Assembly: GCF_017589465.1 (NCBI RefSeq) | Contig: NZ_JAELYA010000003.1 | Coordinates: forward strand, 62,001-126,000 | Source of the DNA: Pseudomonas schmalbachii | GTDB lineage: Bacteria; Pseudomonadota; Gammaproteobacteria; Pseudomonadales; Pseudomonadaceae | Length of the DNA stretch: 64,000 bases | Direction of reading: 5' to 3' | Shown here: piece after piece, positions 26,029 through 39,555 of the stretch | Position numbering within the stretch: position 1 is the stretch's first letter | Layout of the letters: each line of letters begins with the position of its first letter | Position numbers and translations under genes: made by a program | The notes under the pieces: model-generated | Database searches by the model: none | The model's input: only the letters and a program-made list of their open reading frames with translations | Told to the model about the DNA's origin: nothing

Positions 26029-26066
26029 TGGGGAAAATTCCCCAGCGAAATTCCCCGCAAGAGGGG
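26029..26066. promoter_or_regulatory. Two G/C-run palindromes upstream of oxidase copy 3
   Basis: TGGGGAAAATTCCCCA at 26029-26044 is a 7-bp inverted repeat around AA. CCCC-GCAAGA-GGGG follows at 26053-26066. They lie about 60-95 bases upstream of the sigma-54 promoter, in the same place as the palindromes of copies 1 and 2. Candidate activator sites. Confidence 0.5.
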
Positions 26067-26108
26067 CGCTTCACCACTTCACGGGAATCGGGCGGGCCTG
26101 GTTGGCGA

Positions 26109-26726
26109 TCAGAGCGGAGCGTTGGGCGCGAGGCCCTGCAGGCGGCGGAATTCTTCGAGCACGCTGGGCACGTAGCGCTGGGTTTCGGCATACGGCGGGA
26201 TGGCCCGGCCGCTGCGGCTGACCGCCGTGGGACCGGCGTTGTAGGCGGCGACGGCGAGGGGAATGTCGTTGCCGAACATCTGCAGCAGGCTCTTCAGGTA
26301 GCGCGCGCCGCCCTGGATGTTCGCCGTCGGGTCCCAGACGTCGTTCACGCCCATGTCCCGCGCGGTGTCCGGCATCAGCTGCATCAGCCCCGCCGCGCCC
26401 TTGGGCGACAGCGCCGCCGGGTTGTAGCGCGACTCGGTGCTGATCACCGCATGCAGCAGCGCCGGGGGCAGGTCGTTGGCGCTGGCCGCCGCGCTGACCA
26501 CGTCGGCGTACGGCCGGTCCTCGGCGCGCCGGCCATCGACGAAACGCACCGCCTTGCGCGCAGGGCGGATCGCCGGCTCGCGCACGACCTTCAGATAGGT
26601 GCGCCCCGGTCGCTTGATGTTCGACAGGGTCAGGCTGCCATCGGCCCCCTCCGACACGTAGATATCGGCCTCTGCGCGCTCCCCGGCGAACACCGCGAGC
26701 AACAGCGCGACGACTGCGATTCGCAT
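26109..26726 (-). CDS. Lytic transglycosylase with DUF4124 N-terminus
   Basis: A 205-aa exported peptidoglycan-cleaving protein. Signal peptide is about residues 1-20, then a DUF4124-like strand region (DIYVSEGADGSLTLSNIKR). A family 1 lytic transglycosylase (SLT) domain covers about residues 75-190, with the catalytic Glu98 in STESRYNPAALS, followed by GAAGLMQLMPDTA, NIQGGARYLK and AVAAYNAGP. The ATG at 26726 is preceded by AGAGGTG; a longer frame back to 26903 would cross gspG and lacks a signal peptide. It is divergent from gspG. Such enzymes often open the wall for trans-envelope machines, so it probably serves the T2SS encoded next door (inference). Confidence 0.88.
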   Translation of the reverse strand: MRIAVVALLLAVFAGERAEADIYVSEGADGSLTLSNIKRPGRTYLKVVREPAIRPARKAVRFVDGRRAEDRPYADVVSAAASANDLPPALLHAVISTESRYNPAALSPKGAAGLMQLMPDTARDMGVNDVWDPTANIQGGARYLKSLLQMFGNDIPLAVAAYNAGPTAVSRSGRAIPPYAETQRYVPSVLEEFRRLQGLAPNAPL

Positions 26727-26777
26727 CCTTGGCACCTCTTCCCGTCGATGGGGCCGATTCCCCGCCTTCCAGTTTTC

Positions 26778-26793
26778 AGCAAAGCCTATGCCG
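26778..26793 (-). promoter_or_regulatory. Candidate sigma-54 promoter for the lytic transglycosylase
   Basis: The minus strand reads CGGCATAGGCTTTGCT. GG and TTGCT have exact spacing, with deviations only at positions 1, 6 and 7. It is 52 bases upstream of the ATG. A GGGG-CCGATT-CCCC palindrome lies at 26750-26763, inside the leader. Confidence 0.6.
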
Positions 26794-26818
26794 GGCATCC
26801 AGGCCACTGGACGCCTTC

Positions 26819-26834
26819 GTGCACGGCTCTTGCA
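26819..26834 (+). promoter_or_regulatory. Candidate sigma-54 promoter for gspG-gspF
   Basis: The plus strand reads GTGCACGGCTCTTGCA. GCACGN4TTGCA is perfect, but the normally invariant -24 GG is TG. It lies 53 bases upstream of the gspG ATG and is divergent from the transglycosylase promoter. The changed -24 base lowers confidence. Confidence 0.5.
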
Positions 26835-26887
26835 GGGAGGCGCTATGCTCGATTCTGGGTATCGACAAGAAAGCATTGGAGGCGACC

Positions 26888-27325
26888 ATGAAGTACCGCG
26901 CACGGTTCGCGCATTTCCGCCAGCGGGGGTTCACCCTGCTGGAACTGCTGGTGGTGCTGGTGGTGCTCGGCCTGCTGGCCGGCATCGTCGCGCCGAAGTA
27001 CTTCAGCCAACTCGGCCGTTCCGAAGTCAAGGTCGCCCGCGCGCAGGTGGAAAGCCTGGGCAAGGCGCTGGATCTCTATCGGCTGGAGGCGGGGCACTAC
27101 CCTTCCACCGAACAGGGGCTGCAGGCGCTGGTGGTGAAACCCGGCGACGAGGCCAAGTGGGCCGGCCCCTATCTGCAGAAAGGCGTGCCGAAGGACCCGT
27201 GGGGTCGCGATTATCTCTACAAGGCGCCGGGGGACAACGGCGACTACGACCTGACCACCCTGGGCAAGGATGGCCAGCCGGGCGGCGATGGTGAGAACGC
27301 TGACGTAAACAGCTGGCAGCAGTAA
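26888..27325 (+). CDS. gspG: Type II secretion major pseudopilin GspG
   Basis: A 145-aa prepilin-like protein. The PilD cleavage site lies between G14 and F15 in RQRGFTLLELLVV, with E19 as the conserved +5 Glu and a hydrophobic helix to about residue 35. The T2SSG core follows: LDLYRLEAGHYPSTEQGLQAL and DPWGRDYLYKAPG. The Asp-rich C-terminal loop (GKDGQPGGDGENADV) is the usual calcium site of GspG. The ATG at 26888 has GGAGG five bases upstream. It is followed 13 bases later by gspF. The other T2SS genes except gspE are not in the window. Confidence 0.93.
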   Translation: MKYRARFAHFRQRGFTLLELLVVLVVLGLLAGIVAPKYFSQLGRSEVKVARAQVESLGKALDLYRLEAGHYPSTEQGLQALVVKPGDEAKWAGPYLQKGVPKDPWGRDYLYKAPGDNGDYDLTTLGKDGQPGGDGENADVNSWQQ

Positions 27326-27338
27326 GCGGAGGCCGAGC

Positions 27339-28529
27339 ATGCGCTTTCTCGTCAAGGGGGTCGGGAAGCAGTCGGGAGTGGTGTCGCTGGTGGTCGACGC
27401 CAGCAATGCCGCCGATGCCAGGCGCCAGGCGGAAGACCAGGGCATGCGCGTGCTCGCCCTGCACAACGAGCAGCGCTGGTCGCTGGCCAACCTGCGCAAG
27501 AAGGAACAGTTCCCGCTGGTGCTGTTCAGCCAGGAACTGACCACCCTGCTGAACGCCGGCCTGCCGCTGATCGACGCGCTGGAAAGCCTGGCGGAGAAGG
27601 AATCCTCGCCGGCGGCGCGCAAGACTCTCGAAGAACTGGTGCGCCTGCTCTACGAGGGCAAGTCGTTTTCCCAGGCGCTGACCCAGTTCCCGGCGATCTT
27701 CCCGGCACTGTACGTCGCCCTCGTGCAGTCCAGCGAGAAGACCGGCGCGGTGGGCGATGCCCTGGGCCGCTACGTGGCCTATCGCAACCGCATGGACGAA
27801 GTGCGGCAGAAGATAGTCAGCGCGTCGGTCTACCCGCTGTTGCTGCTGCTGGTCGGCGGCGGCGTGATGCTGTTCCTGCTCGGCTACGTGGTGCCGCGCT
27901 TCAGCCTGGTGTTCGAAGGGCTGGGTTCGAACCTGCCGTGGCTGTCACAGGTGCTGATGAAGACCGGCCTGTTCCTCCACGCGCACCAGGGCGAGATGCT
28001 TGGCGGCGGCCTGTTCGCAGTGGTGGCGCTGGTGCTGCTGTGGCGCCAGCCGCGCTTCCGCGCCCTGCTCGGCCGGCAGATCGAACGGATTCCCGCCGTG
28101 CACCAGCGCCTGCTGACCTATGAACTGGCGCGCTTCTACCGCTCGCTGGGCATCCTGCTGCAGGGCGGCATCCCGATCCTCACCGCCATGGGCATGGTCC
28201 GCAACCTGCTCGGCGCGGCGTCACGCGGCCGGCTGGATCTGGCCACCGAGCGCATCCGCGAGGGCTATGCGCTGTCCCGCGCGCTGGAGGAATACCACCT
28301 GTCGACCCCGGTATCGCTGCGCATGCTGCGGGCCGGCGAACAGTCGGGCAACCTCGGCAAGATGATGGAACGCACCGCCGACTTCTACGACGAAGAGATC
28401 AGCCGCTGGATCGAATGGTTCGTGCGGCTGTTCGAGCCGCTGCTGATGGCCTTCATCGGCCTGGTCATCGGCGTCATCGTCATCCTGATGTACATCCCGA
28501 TCTTCGAGCTGGCCGGCAGCATCCGCTGA
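27339..28529 (+). CDS. gspF: Type II secretion inner-membrane platform protein GspF
   Basis: A 396-aa polytopic protein. Two T2SSF domains are seen at about residues 65-190 and 270-390, each with the FSQELTTLLNAGLPLIDAL / YRSLGILLQGGIPILTAM motif. Three transmembrane segments are visible (about 165-190, 215-240 and 365-390), and the family ending LMYIPIFELAGSIR is intact. It is co-transcribed with gspG. It forms the cytoplasmic-membrane core that couples GspE to pseudopilus growth. Confidence 0.93.
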   Translation: MRFLVKGVGKQSGVVSLVVDASNAADARRQAEDQGMRVLALHNEQRWSLANLRKKEQFPLVLFSQELTTLLNAGLPLIDALESLAEKESSPAARKTLEELVRLLYEGKSFSQALTQFPAIFPALYVALVQSSEKTGAVGDALGRYVAYRNRMDEVRQKIVSASVYPLLLLLVGGGVMLFLLGYVVPRFSLVFEGLGSNLPWLSQVLMKTGLFLHAHQGEMLGGGLFAVVALVLLWRQPRFRALLGRQIERIPAVHQRLLTYELARFYRSLGILLQGGIPILTAMGMVRNLLGAASRGRLDLATERIREGYALSRALEEYHLSTPVSLRMLRAGEQSGNLGKMMERTADFYDEEISRWIEWFVRLFEPLLMAFIGLVIGVIVILMYIPIFELAGSIR

Positions 28530-29075
28530 GGTCCGGCGTTCCGGCGCGGGATCACTCTCCCCGAGGACTCCGCCCCGACGCCTGGGCATGCGCCCTGCAC
28601 GCTCCCGTCGCACACCTCTCCACACGCCCTCCCCCGGTACCCCCAATTTCGGGGAAGTCAATTTATTGGCTTTTCTTCCCTGAGCATTCCGATCTTTTTC
28701 TGACAGACGATCGAAAACGCAAATAGATAGTCAGTTAATGGATAGCAAACACCTATTGACCGTCATCGGAATTTAACGATTTCTTGGCGTTTCTCGATTG
28801 AAAACTGCCAGCAAGGTGCTATTAGTCAATTATCCGACACAACGGCGATACCCCAGCATTGTGCCAGGGGACCCAAAATCGGTGTTCGAATCTTTTATTT
28901 TCAATCGCTTGCAAGTCCCGAGCCGATTTTTCTCGGTTATCGCCAATTTAACGATGATTCAGCGGCCTGACAGTGGCCGTGAGCGGGTGTCTCGGCGCAT
29001 GGAGCGGTTCAGGCCAGGCCGGCTTTTCCAGATGGGGAGTTTCCGTAGTGGTGGGGGACGCATTGGAGATGTCAC
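28530..29075. other. 546-base noncoding gap before the fourth multicopper oxidase
   Basis: No convincing ORF. The stretch is visibly richer in A and T than its neighbours. It holds CCCC-AATTTC-GGGG at 28641-28654, an imperfect palindrome CCCC...GGGG at 28851-28870, and an 11-base direct repeat AATTTAACGAT at 28770-28780 and 28945-28955. A weak sigma-54-like string, GGGCATGCGCCCTGCA, is at 28584-28599, too far from the next gene to be persuasive. A long 5' leader or a small RNA is possible. Confidence 0.4.
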
Positions 29076-31988
<2,913 letters not shown>

Positions 31989-32003
31989 CAATCGTCGGCT
32001 GCA

Positions 32004-32035
32004 GGGGCTCCCGGGCTATCCGGGGGCCCCTTTTT
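32004..32035 (+). terminator. Rho-independent terminator of the fourth oxidase
   Basis: GGGGCTCCCGG and CCGGGGGCCCC form an 11-bp stem (one G-U pair) with a 5-base loop, followed by TTTTT, 15 bases after the stop codon. Confidence 0.88.
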
Positions 32036-32056
32036 CATTCATGCCCCTGCCTCTTC

Positions 32057-32114
32057 GTAGGGCGGGTGCAACCCGCCAAGATTCTTCCGGACTGGCGGGT
32101 TTCACCCGCCCTAC
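32057..32114. repeat. REP inverted pair, GTAGGGCGGGTG family
   Basis: Same family as 13587-13654: GTAGGGCGGGTGCAACCCGCC faces GGCGGGTTTCACCCGCCCTAC across a 16-base spacer. Confidence 0.85.
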
Positions 32115-32154
32115 CTGGTTTCCCGATAACCCGCGAAGAACCTTTTTCTTTGCG

Positions 32155-32400
32155 TCAGATATCGCTGCACATCGACGTCTGGCGCAGATACTCCAGGACA
32201 TGCACCTCGCCCCTGGAGTCGACGTAGGTCATCCGCGCCGGGATCACTTCGCAGCGCTCGTTGGGCTGTTCGATGCTGATGACGCGGTCGATATCGAGCT
32301 TCATGCCGTACTGATAGACAACCGGCGTTTCGGCTGCAGTGGAGGCCACCGCATGGAACATCAGCGGCGCGCCCAGCAGGCACAGAAGGGTGCGTTTCAT
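32155..32400 (-). CDS. Small exported DUF2790-family protein
   Basis: An 81-aa protein with a signal peptide (about residues 1-22, MKRTLLCLLGAPLMFHAVAS) and a DUF2790 core: VYQYGMKLDIDRVISIE, C50 in NERCEVIPARMTYVDSRGEVHVLEYLR, and a C-terminal Cys78. Such proteins are common in Pseudomonas and some respond to copper or stress, but their role is not established. Start at the ATG preceding the signal peptide; the frame extends further upstream without support. Confidence 0.8.
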   Translation of the reverse strand: MKRTLLCLLGAPLMFHAVASTAAETPVVYQYGMKLDIDRVISIEQPNERCEVIPARMTYVDSRGEVHVLEYLRQTSMCSDI

Positions 32401-32652
32401 GATTGGATCTCCGGTGTACGGGCCGCGGGGCCATGCGCCCCGGGCACACCTGCAATCTAGTGTAGGACGCTTCCCATACACAGAGCGATTCCGGAAAGGG
32501 ATTGCTGCGTAATCCGCAACAAAAGCCTCTTGTATTGATCGCCGGAGTTCCATTACCGCGAAACGGACGTCTGATCGCCAGTCAATTGCTGAAAACCATG
32601 CCGCTATTCAGAGGATTGCCCTCTGTTGAACCACTGTTTCTGGAGCAACAGC

Positions 32653-32687
32653 TATAACCTAAGACCATAACGATATAATGGGTTATA
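32653..32687 (+). promoter_or_regulatory. Inverted repeat around a TATAAT box before the TSUP permease
   Basis: TATAACC (32653-32659) and GGTTATA (32681-32687) bracket TATAAT at 32674-32679. No good -35 is seen, so an activator or repressor binding the repeat is plausible. The 349-base gap between the DUF2790 gene and the permease holds nothing else recognisable. Confidence 0.45.
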
Positions 32688-32749
32688 AGGAAAATCGCTA
32701 TGCTTCCGGCCAATTTTGGCTTGTTGCGTACCCTCTACAGGAACAGACA

Positions 32750-33535
32750 ATGGAATTTGGCATGACTGGTTTTGTCGTTGCGGGCTTGGTCGTCGGCTTC
32801 ATCGTCGGCATGACCGGCGTTGGCGGCGGCTCCCTGATGACGCCAATCCTGCTGTGGTTCGGTATCAACCCCGCGACCGCGGTCGGCACCGACCTGCTGT
32901 ATGCCGCCATCACCAAGTCCGGCGGCGTGCTGGTGCACAAGAAGAACGACAACATCGACTGGAAGATCACGGGCTGGCTGACCCTTGGCAGCGTGCCGGC
33001 CGCCGCGCTCACCCTGCTGTTCCTGAAGAGCATCGATTCCGACATGCAGGCGACCAACGCGGTCATCAAGCACGCGCTGGGCTTCGTCCTGCTGCTGACC
33101 GCCCTGGCCATCCTGTTCAAGAAGCAATTGATGGCCTTCGCCCAGAAACATGCGGGCGACCACTACCACCTCAGCGGCCGCAGCCTGAATGCGCTGACCG
33201 TGCTCACCGGCGTGGTGCTCGGCAGCATGGTCGCGCTGACCTCCATCGGCGCCGGCGCGCTGGGCACCGTGGCGCTGTTCGTGCTCTATCCGTTCCTCGC
33301 CACCAAGCGCCTGATCGGCACGGAGATCGCCCACGCGGTGCCGCTGACCCTGGTCGCCGGCCTCGGCCACGCCAGCATGGGCAACATGGACTGGCACCTG
33401 CTGGGCTACCTGCTGGTGGGCTCGCTGCCCGGCATCTACCTCGGCAGCCACCTCTCCGGCCGCGTCCCGGACGGCGTCCTGCGCCCCTGCCTGTCGGTGA
33501 TGCTGTTCACCATCGGCTACAAGCTGGTGTTCTGA
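32750..33535 (+). CDS. TauE/SafE (TSUP) family permease
   Basis: A 261-aa inner-membrane protein with about seven to eight hydrophobic segments. The family's glycine-rich motif GMTGVGGGSLMTPILLWFGINPATAVGTDLLYAAITKSGG lies near the N-terminus (about residues 21-60, read in two parts), with a second repeat, LTSIGAGALGTVALFVLYP. TSUP proteins move sulfonates, sulfite or other organic anions; the substrate here is unknown. Start at ATG 32750 with AGGAA upstream; an in-frame ATG at 32678 lies inside the inverted repeat region and is not preferred. Confidence 0.85.
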   Translation: MEFGMTGFVVAGLVVGFIVGMTGVGGGSLMTPILLWFGINPATAVGTDLLYAAITKSGGVLVHKKNDNIDWKITGWLTLGSVPAAALTLLFLKSIDSDMQATNAVIKHALGFVLLLTALAILFKKQLMAFAQKHAGDHYHLSGRSLNALTVLTGVVLGSMVALTSIGAGALGTVALFVLYPFLATKRLIGTEIAHAVPLTLVAGLGHASMGNMDWHLLGYLLVGSLPGIYLGSHLSGRVPDGVLRPCLSVMLFTIGYKLVF

Positions 33536-33578
33536 TCCGCCCGACGTCCGGCGGCTTCTCCCCCAACGATGCGCCCTC

Positions 33579-33798
33579 GTAGGTTGGCGCTGAACGCAGT
33601 GAAGCCCAACATCCACTGCGCTCAATCCATCCTGCGAAGCTTTTTGTAGGAGCCAGCTTGCTGGCGATCCGGAACTTCACCTGGCACCGAGTTGCCGGCT
33701 GACACCATGATCGCCAGCAAGCTGGCTCCTACAGTGCGTAGGTTGAGCGAAGTGTTCTGCCGGGAGACATGGGTATCGCTTCGCTCAACCCATCCTAC
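33579..33798. repeat. Mixed REP cluster
   Basis: Three kinds of unit: GTAGGTTGGCGCTGAACGC at 33579, an inverted pair of GTAGGAGCCAGCTTGCTGGCGATC (about 33645-33668 and 33709-33732), and GTAGGTTGAGCGAAGTG facing CTTCGCTCAACCCATCCTAC (about 33738-33798). They fill the gap between the permease and bkdR. Confidence 0.8.
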
Positions 33799-33820
33799 AA
33801 AGCACTGCCCTTCCCAGCCG

Positions 33821-34282
33821 CTATATCGGCGGCGCCGATCTCAGCATCACCGACTTCAACGCAAACGCCGACTTGATCCCCGCCACCCCCGGAATCTGCG
33901 TCAGCGTGCCGATGAGAAATTGCTGGTACGCCGCCAGGTCCTTCACCACCACCCGCAGCATGTAATCCGCATCCCCGGTCATCTGGAAGCAGCTCATCAC
34001 CTGCGGCGCCTGGACGATTCGTTCCTCGAACCGGGCGAGGTAGTCGCCGGTCTGCTTTTCTAAGGAGACCGAGACGAAAACGCTCATCGCCCCGGACAGG
34101 CGCTCCTCATCGAGCCGCGCGAAGTAGCCCTGGATGTAATGCTCCTCTTCCAGGCGACGCACCCGGCGCAGCGTCGGGGTCAGCGACAGCCCTATCTTCT
34201 GGGCCAGGTCGCGCCAGCTCAGGCGGCCGTCCTCGGCCAGGGCGCGGAGTATTTTCAGGTCGATCCGGTCAAGTTCGGACAT
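33821..34282 (-). CDS. bkdR: Lrp/AsnC-family activator BkdR
   Basis: A 153-aa protein with an N-terminal winged HTH (LDRIDLKILRALAEDGRLSWRDLAQKIGLSLTPTLRRVRRLE, about residues 3-45) and a C-terminal RAM/AsnC ligand-binding domain (about 65-145; VMSCFQMTGDADYMLRVVVKD). It is divergent from bkdA1, matching the known arrangement in which BkdR with branched-chain amino acids activates the bkd operon. The 294-base intergenic region is AT-rich near bkdR (ATTTTGTAGTTCAAAGATAC), as expected for an Lrp-type binding region. Confidence 0.92.
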   Translation of the reverse strand: MSELDRIDLKILRALAEDGRLSWRDLAQKIGLSLTPTLRRVRRLEEEHYIQGYFARLDEERLSGAMSVFVSVSLEKQTGDYLARFEERIVQAPQVMSCFQMTGDADYMLRVVVKDLAAYQQFLIGTLTQIPGVAGIKSAFALKSVMLRSAPPI

Positions 34283-34421
34283 GGCTGCCTATTTCTACGA
34301 TTCAGATATTTTGTAGTTCAAAGATACTAATAAGGCGCATCCGAACTAGTCAATTTGGAGCAAAAAACTAGCAGCCGAAGCATATACTGAATTCACAAGA
34401 ACAAACGACGAGGGCCTCACC

Positions 34422-34532
34422 ATGAGTGATGTCACGCATAAACACCTCCCCTGCGGCGCCCCATCCGCACCTCCCCAGTCGGGCCGGTTCCACCCGCCCA
34501 GTCCGCCCTCCGCGATGCTCGTTCGTTCCTGA
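34422..34532 (+). CDS. Possible 36-codon leader ORF upstream of bkdA1
   Basis: ATG at 34422 with GAGGG ten bases upstream, reading MSDVTHKHLPCGAPSAPPQS and on to a TGA at 34532, 44 bases before bkdA1. It is Pro-rich (9 prolines) and lacks a run of Leu/Ile/Val codons, so it is not a classical branched-chain attenuator. A TATACT box lies at 34383-34388. It could be chance. Confidence 0.25.
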   Translation: MSDVTHKHLPCGAPSAPPQSGRFHPPSPPSAMLVRS

Positions 34533-34555
34533 TCCCTTACCCGATCAATCCTTGA

Positions 34556-36858
<2,303 letters not shown>

Positions 36859-38142
36859 ATGGGCATTCACGTCATCAAGATGCCGGATATCGGCGAAGGC
36901 ATCGCCGAGGTCGAACTGGTCGAATGGCATGTGCAGATCGGCGATGAGGTCAGCGAGGACCAGGTGCTGGCCGAGGTCATGACCGACAAGGCCACCGTGG
37001 AAATCCCTTCGCCGGTGGCCGGGCGCATCCTTGCCCTCGGCGGACATCCGGGACAGGTGATGCCGGTCGGCGGCGAGCTGATCCGCCTGGAAGTGGAAGG
37101 CGCCGGCAACCTGAAGGAAACCGCGCAGCCGAAGGTGCAGGAAGAAGCGCCAGCGAAGCCGGAAGCCAAGGCCGAAGCGGCCCCGCAGCCAGCCCGGACC
37201 GAGCCGCGCGTGGAGCACAAACCGATCGCCCCGGCAGCCCGCCCCGCGCCAACGCCTGCGGTACGCCGCGCGCCGGGCGAAAAGCCGCTGGCTTCCCCGG
37301 CTATCCGCCAGCGCGCCCGTGATCTCGGCGTCGAGCTGCAGTTCGTGCAGGGGAGCGGCCCCGCCGGCCGCATCCTTCAGGACGATCTGGAGCACTACCT
37401 GACCCACGGCGGCGCCACCGTCGCCTCCGGCTACGCCGCGCGCCATGACGAGCAGAAGATCCCGGTGATCGGCCTGCGCCGGCAGATCGCGCGCAAGATG
37501 GCCGAGGCCAAGCGGCGCATTCCGCACTTCAGTTATGTCGAGGAAATCGACGTCACCGATCTCGAAGCCCTGCGCCAGCACCTCAACGCCAAGTACGGCG
37601 CGGCACGCGGCAAGCTTACCCTGCTGCCCTTCATCGCCCGCGCGATGGTGGTCGCGCTGCGCGAGTTCCCGCAGCTCAACGCCCGCTACGACGACGAGGC
37701 CGACCTGGTCACCCGCTACGGCGCGGTGCACCTGGGCGTCGCCACCCAGAGCGACAGCGGCCTGATGGTGCCGGTGCTGCGCAACGCCGAATCCCGCGAC
37801 CTGTGGAGCAACTCCGCGGAAGTGGCGCGCCTGGCGGAAGCCGCGCGCAGCGGCAAGGCCAGCCGCGAGGAACTGTCCGGCTCGACCATCACCCTGAGCA
37901 GCCTCGGTGCCCTCGGCGGCATCGTCAGCACGCCGGTGATCAACCATCCGGAAGTGGCCATCGTCGGGGTCAACCGCATGGTCGAACGGCCGATGGTGAT
38001 CAATGGCCAGATCGTCGTGCGCAAGATGATGAACCTGTCCTCGTCCTTCGATCACCGGGTGGTCGACGGCATGGACGCGGCGGCCTTCATCCAGGCCGTG
38101 CGCGCCCTGCTCGAACACCCCGCCACCCTGTTCCTGGAGTAA
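36859..38142 (+). CDS. bkdB: Dihydrolipoyl branched-chain acyltransferase E2
   Basis: A 427-aa three-part protein. The lipoyl domain (residues 1-80) has its lipoylated Lys in VMTDKATVEIPSP. An Ala/Pro/Glu linker covers about 90-140, then the E3/E1-binding domain (SPAIRQRARDLGVELQFVQGSGPAGRI, about 145-175, quoted by its ends). The catalytic acyltransferase domain ends in SSFDHRVVDGMDAAAF with active-site His and Asp. It directly abuts bkdA2 (0-base gap) and forms the complex core. Confidence 0.95.
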   Translation: MGIHVIKMPDIGEGIAEVELVEWHVQIGDEVSEDQVLAEVMTDKATVEIPSPVAGRILALGGHPGQVMPVGGELIRLEVEGAGNLKETAQPKVQEEAPAKPEAKAEAAPQPARTEPRVEHKPIAPAARPAPTPAVRRAPGEKPLASPAIRQRARDLGVELQFVQGSGPAGRILQDDLEHYLTHGGATVASGYAARHDEQKIPVIGLRRQIARKMAEAKRRIPHFSYVEEIDVTDLEALRQHLNAKYGAARGKLTLLPFIARAMVVALREFPQLNARYDDEADLVTRYGAVHLGVATQSDSGLMVPVLRNAESRDLWSNSAEVARLAEAARSGKASREELSGSTITLSSLGALGGIVSTPVINHPEVAIVGVNRMVERPMVINGQIVVRKMMNLSSSFDHRVVDGMDAAAFIQAVRALLEHPATLFLE

Positions 38143-38148
38143 GCGTCG

Positions 38149-39549
<1,401 letters not shown>

Positions 39550-39555
39550 CGGCCA

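Noticed and set aside
26109-28529. Mobile element or prophage boundary near the T2SS genes
   Set aside because: No transposase, integrase, tRNA or attachment-like direct repeat is seen; only REP elements are present.
28584-28599. Sigma-54-like string GGGCATGCGCCCTGCA
   Set aside because: It lies about 475 bases before the next gene, the nearby palindrome is on the wrong side, and it deviates at two positions.
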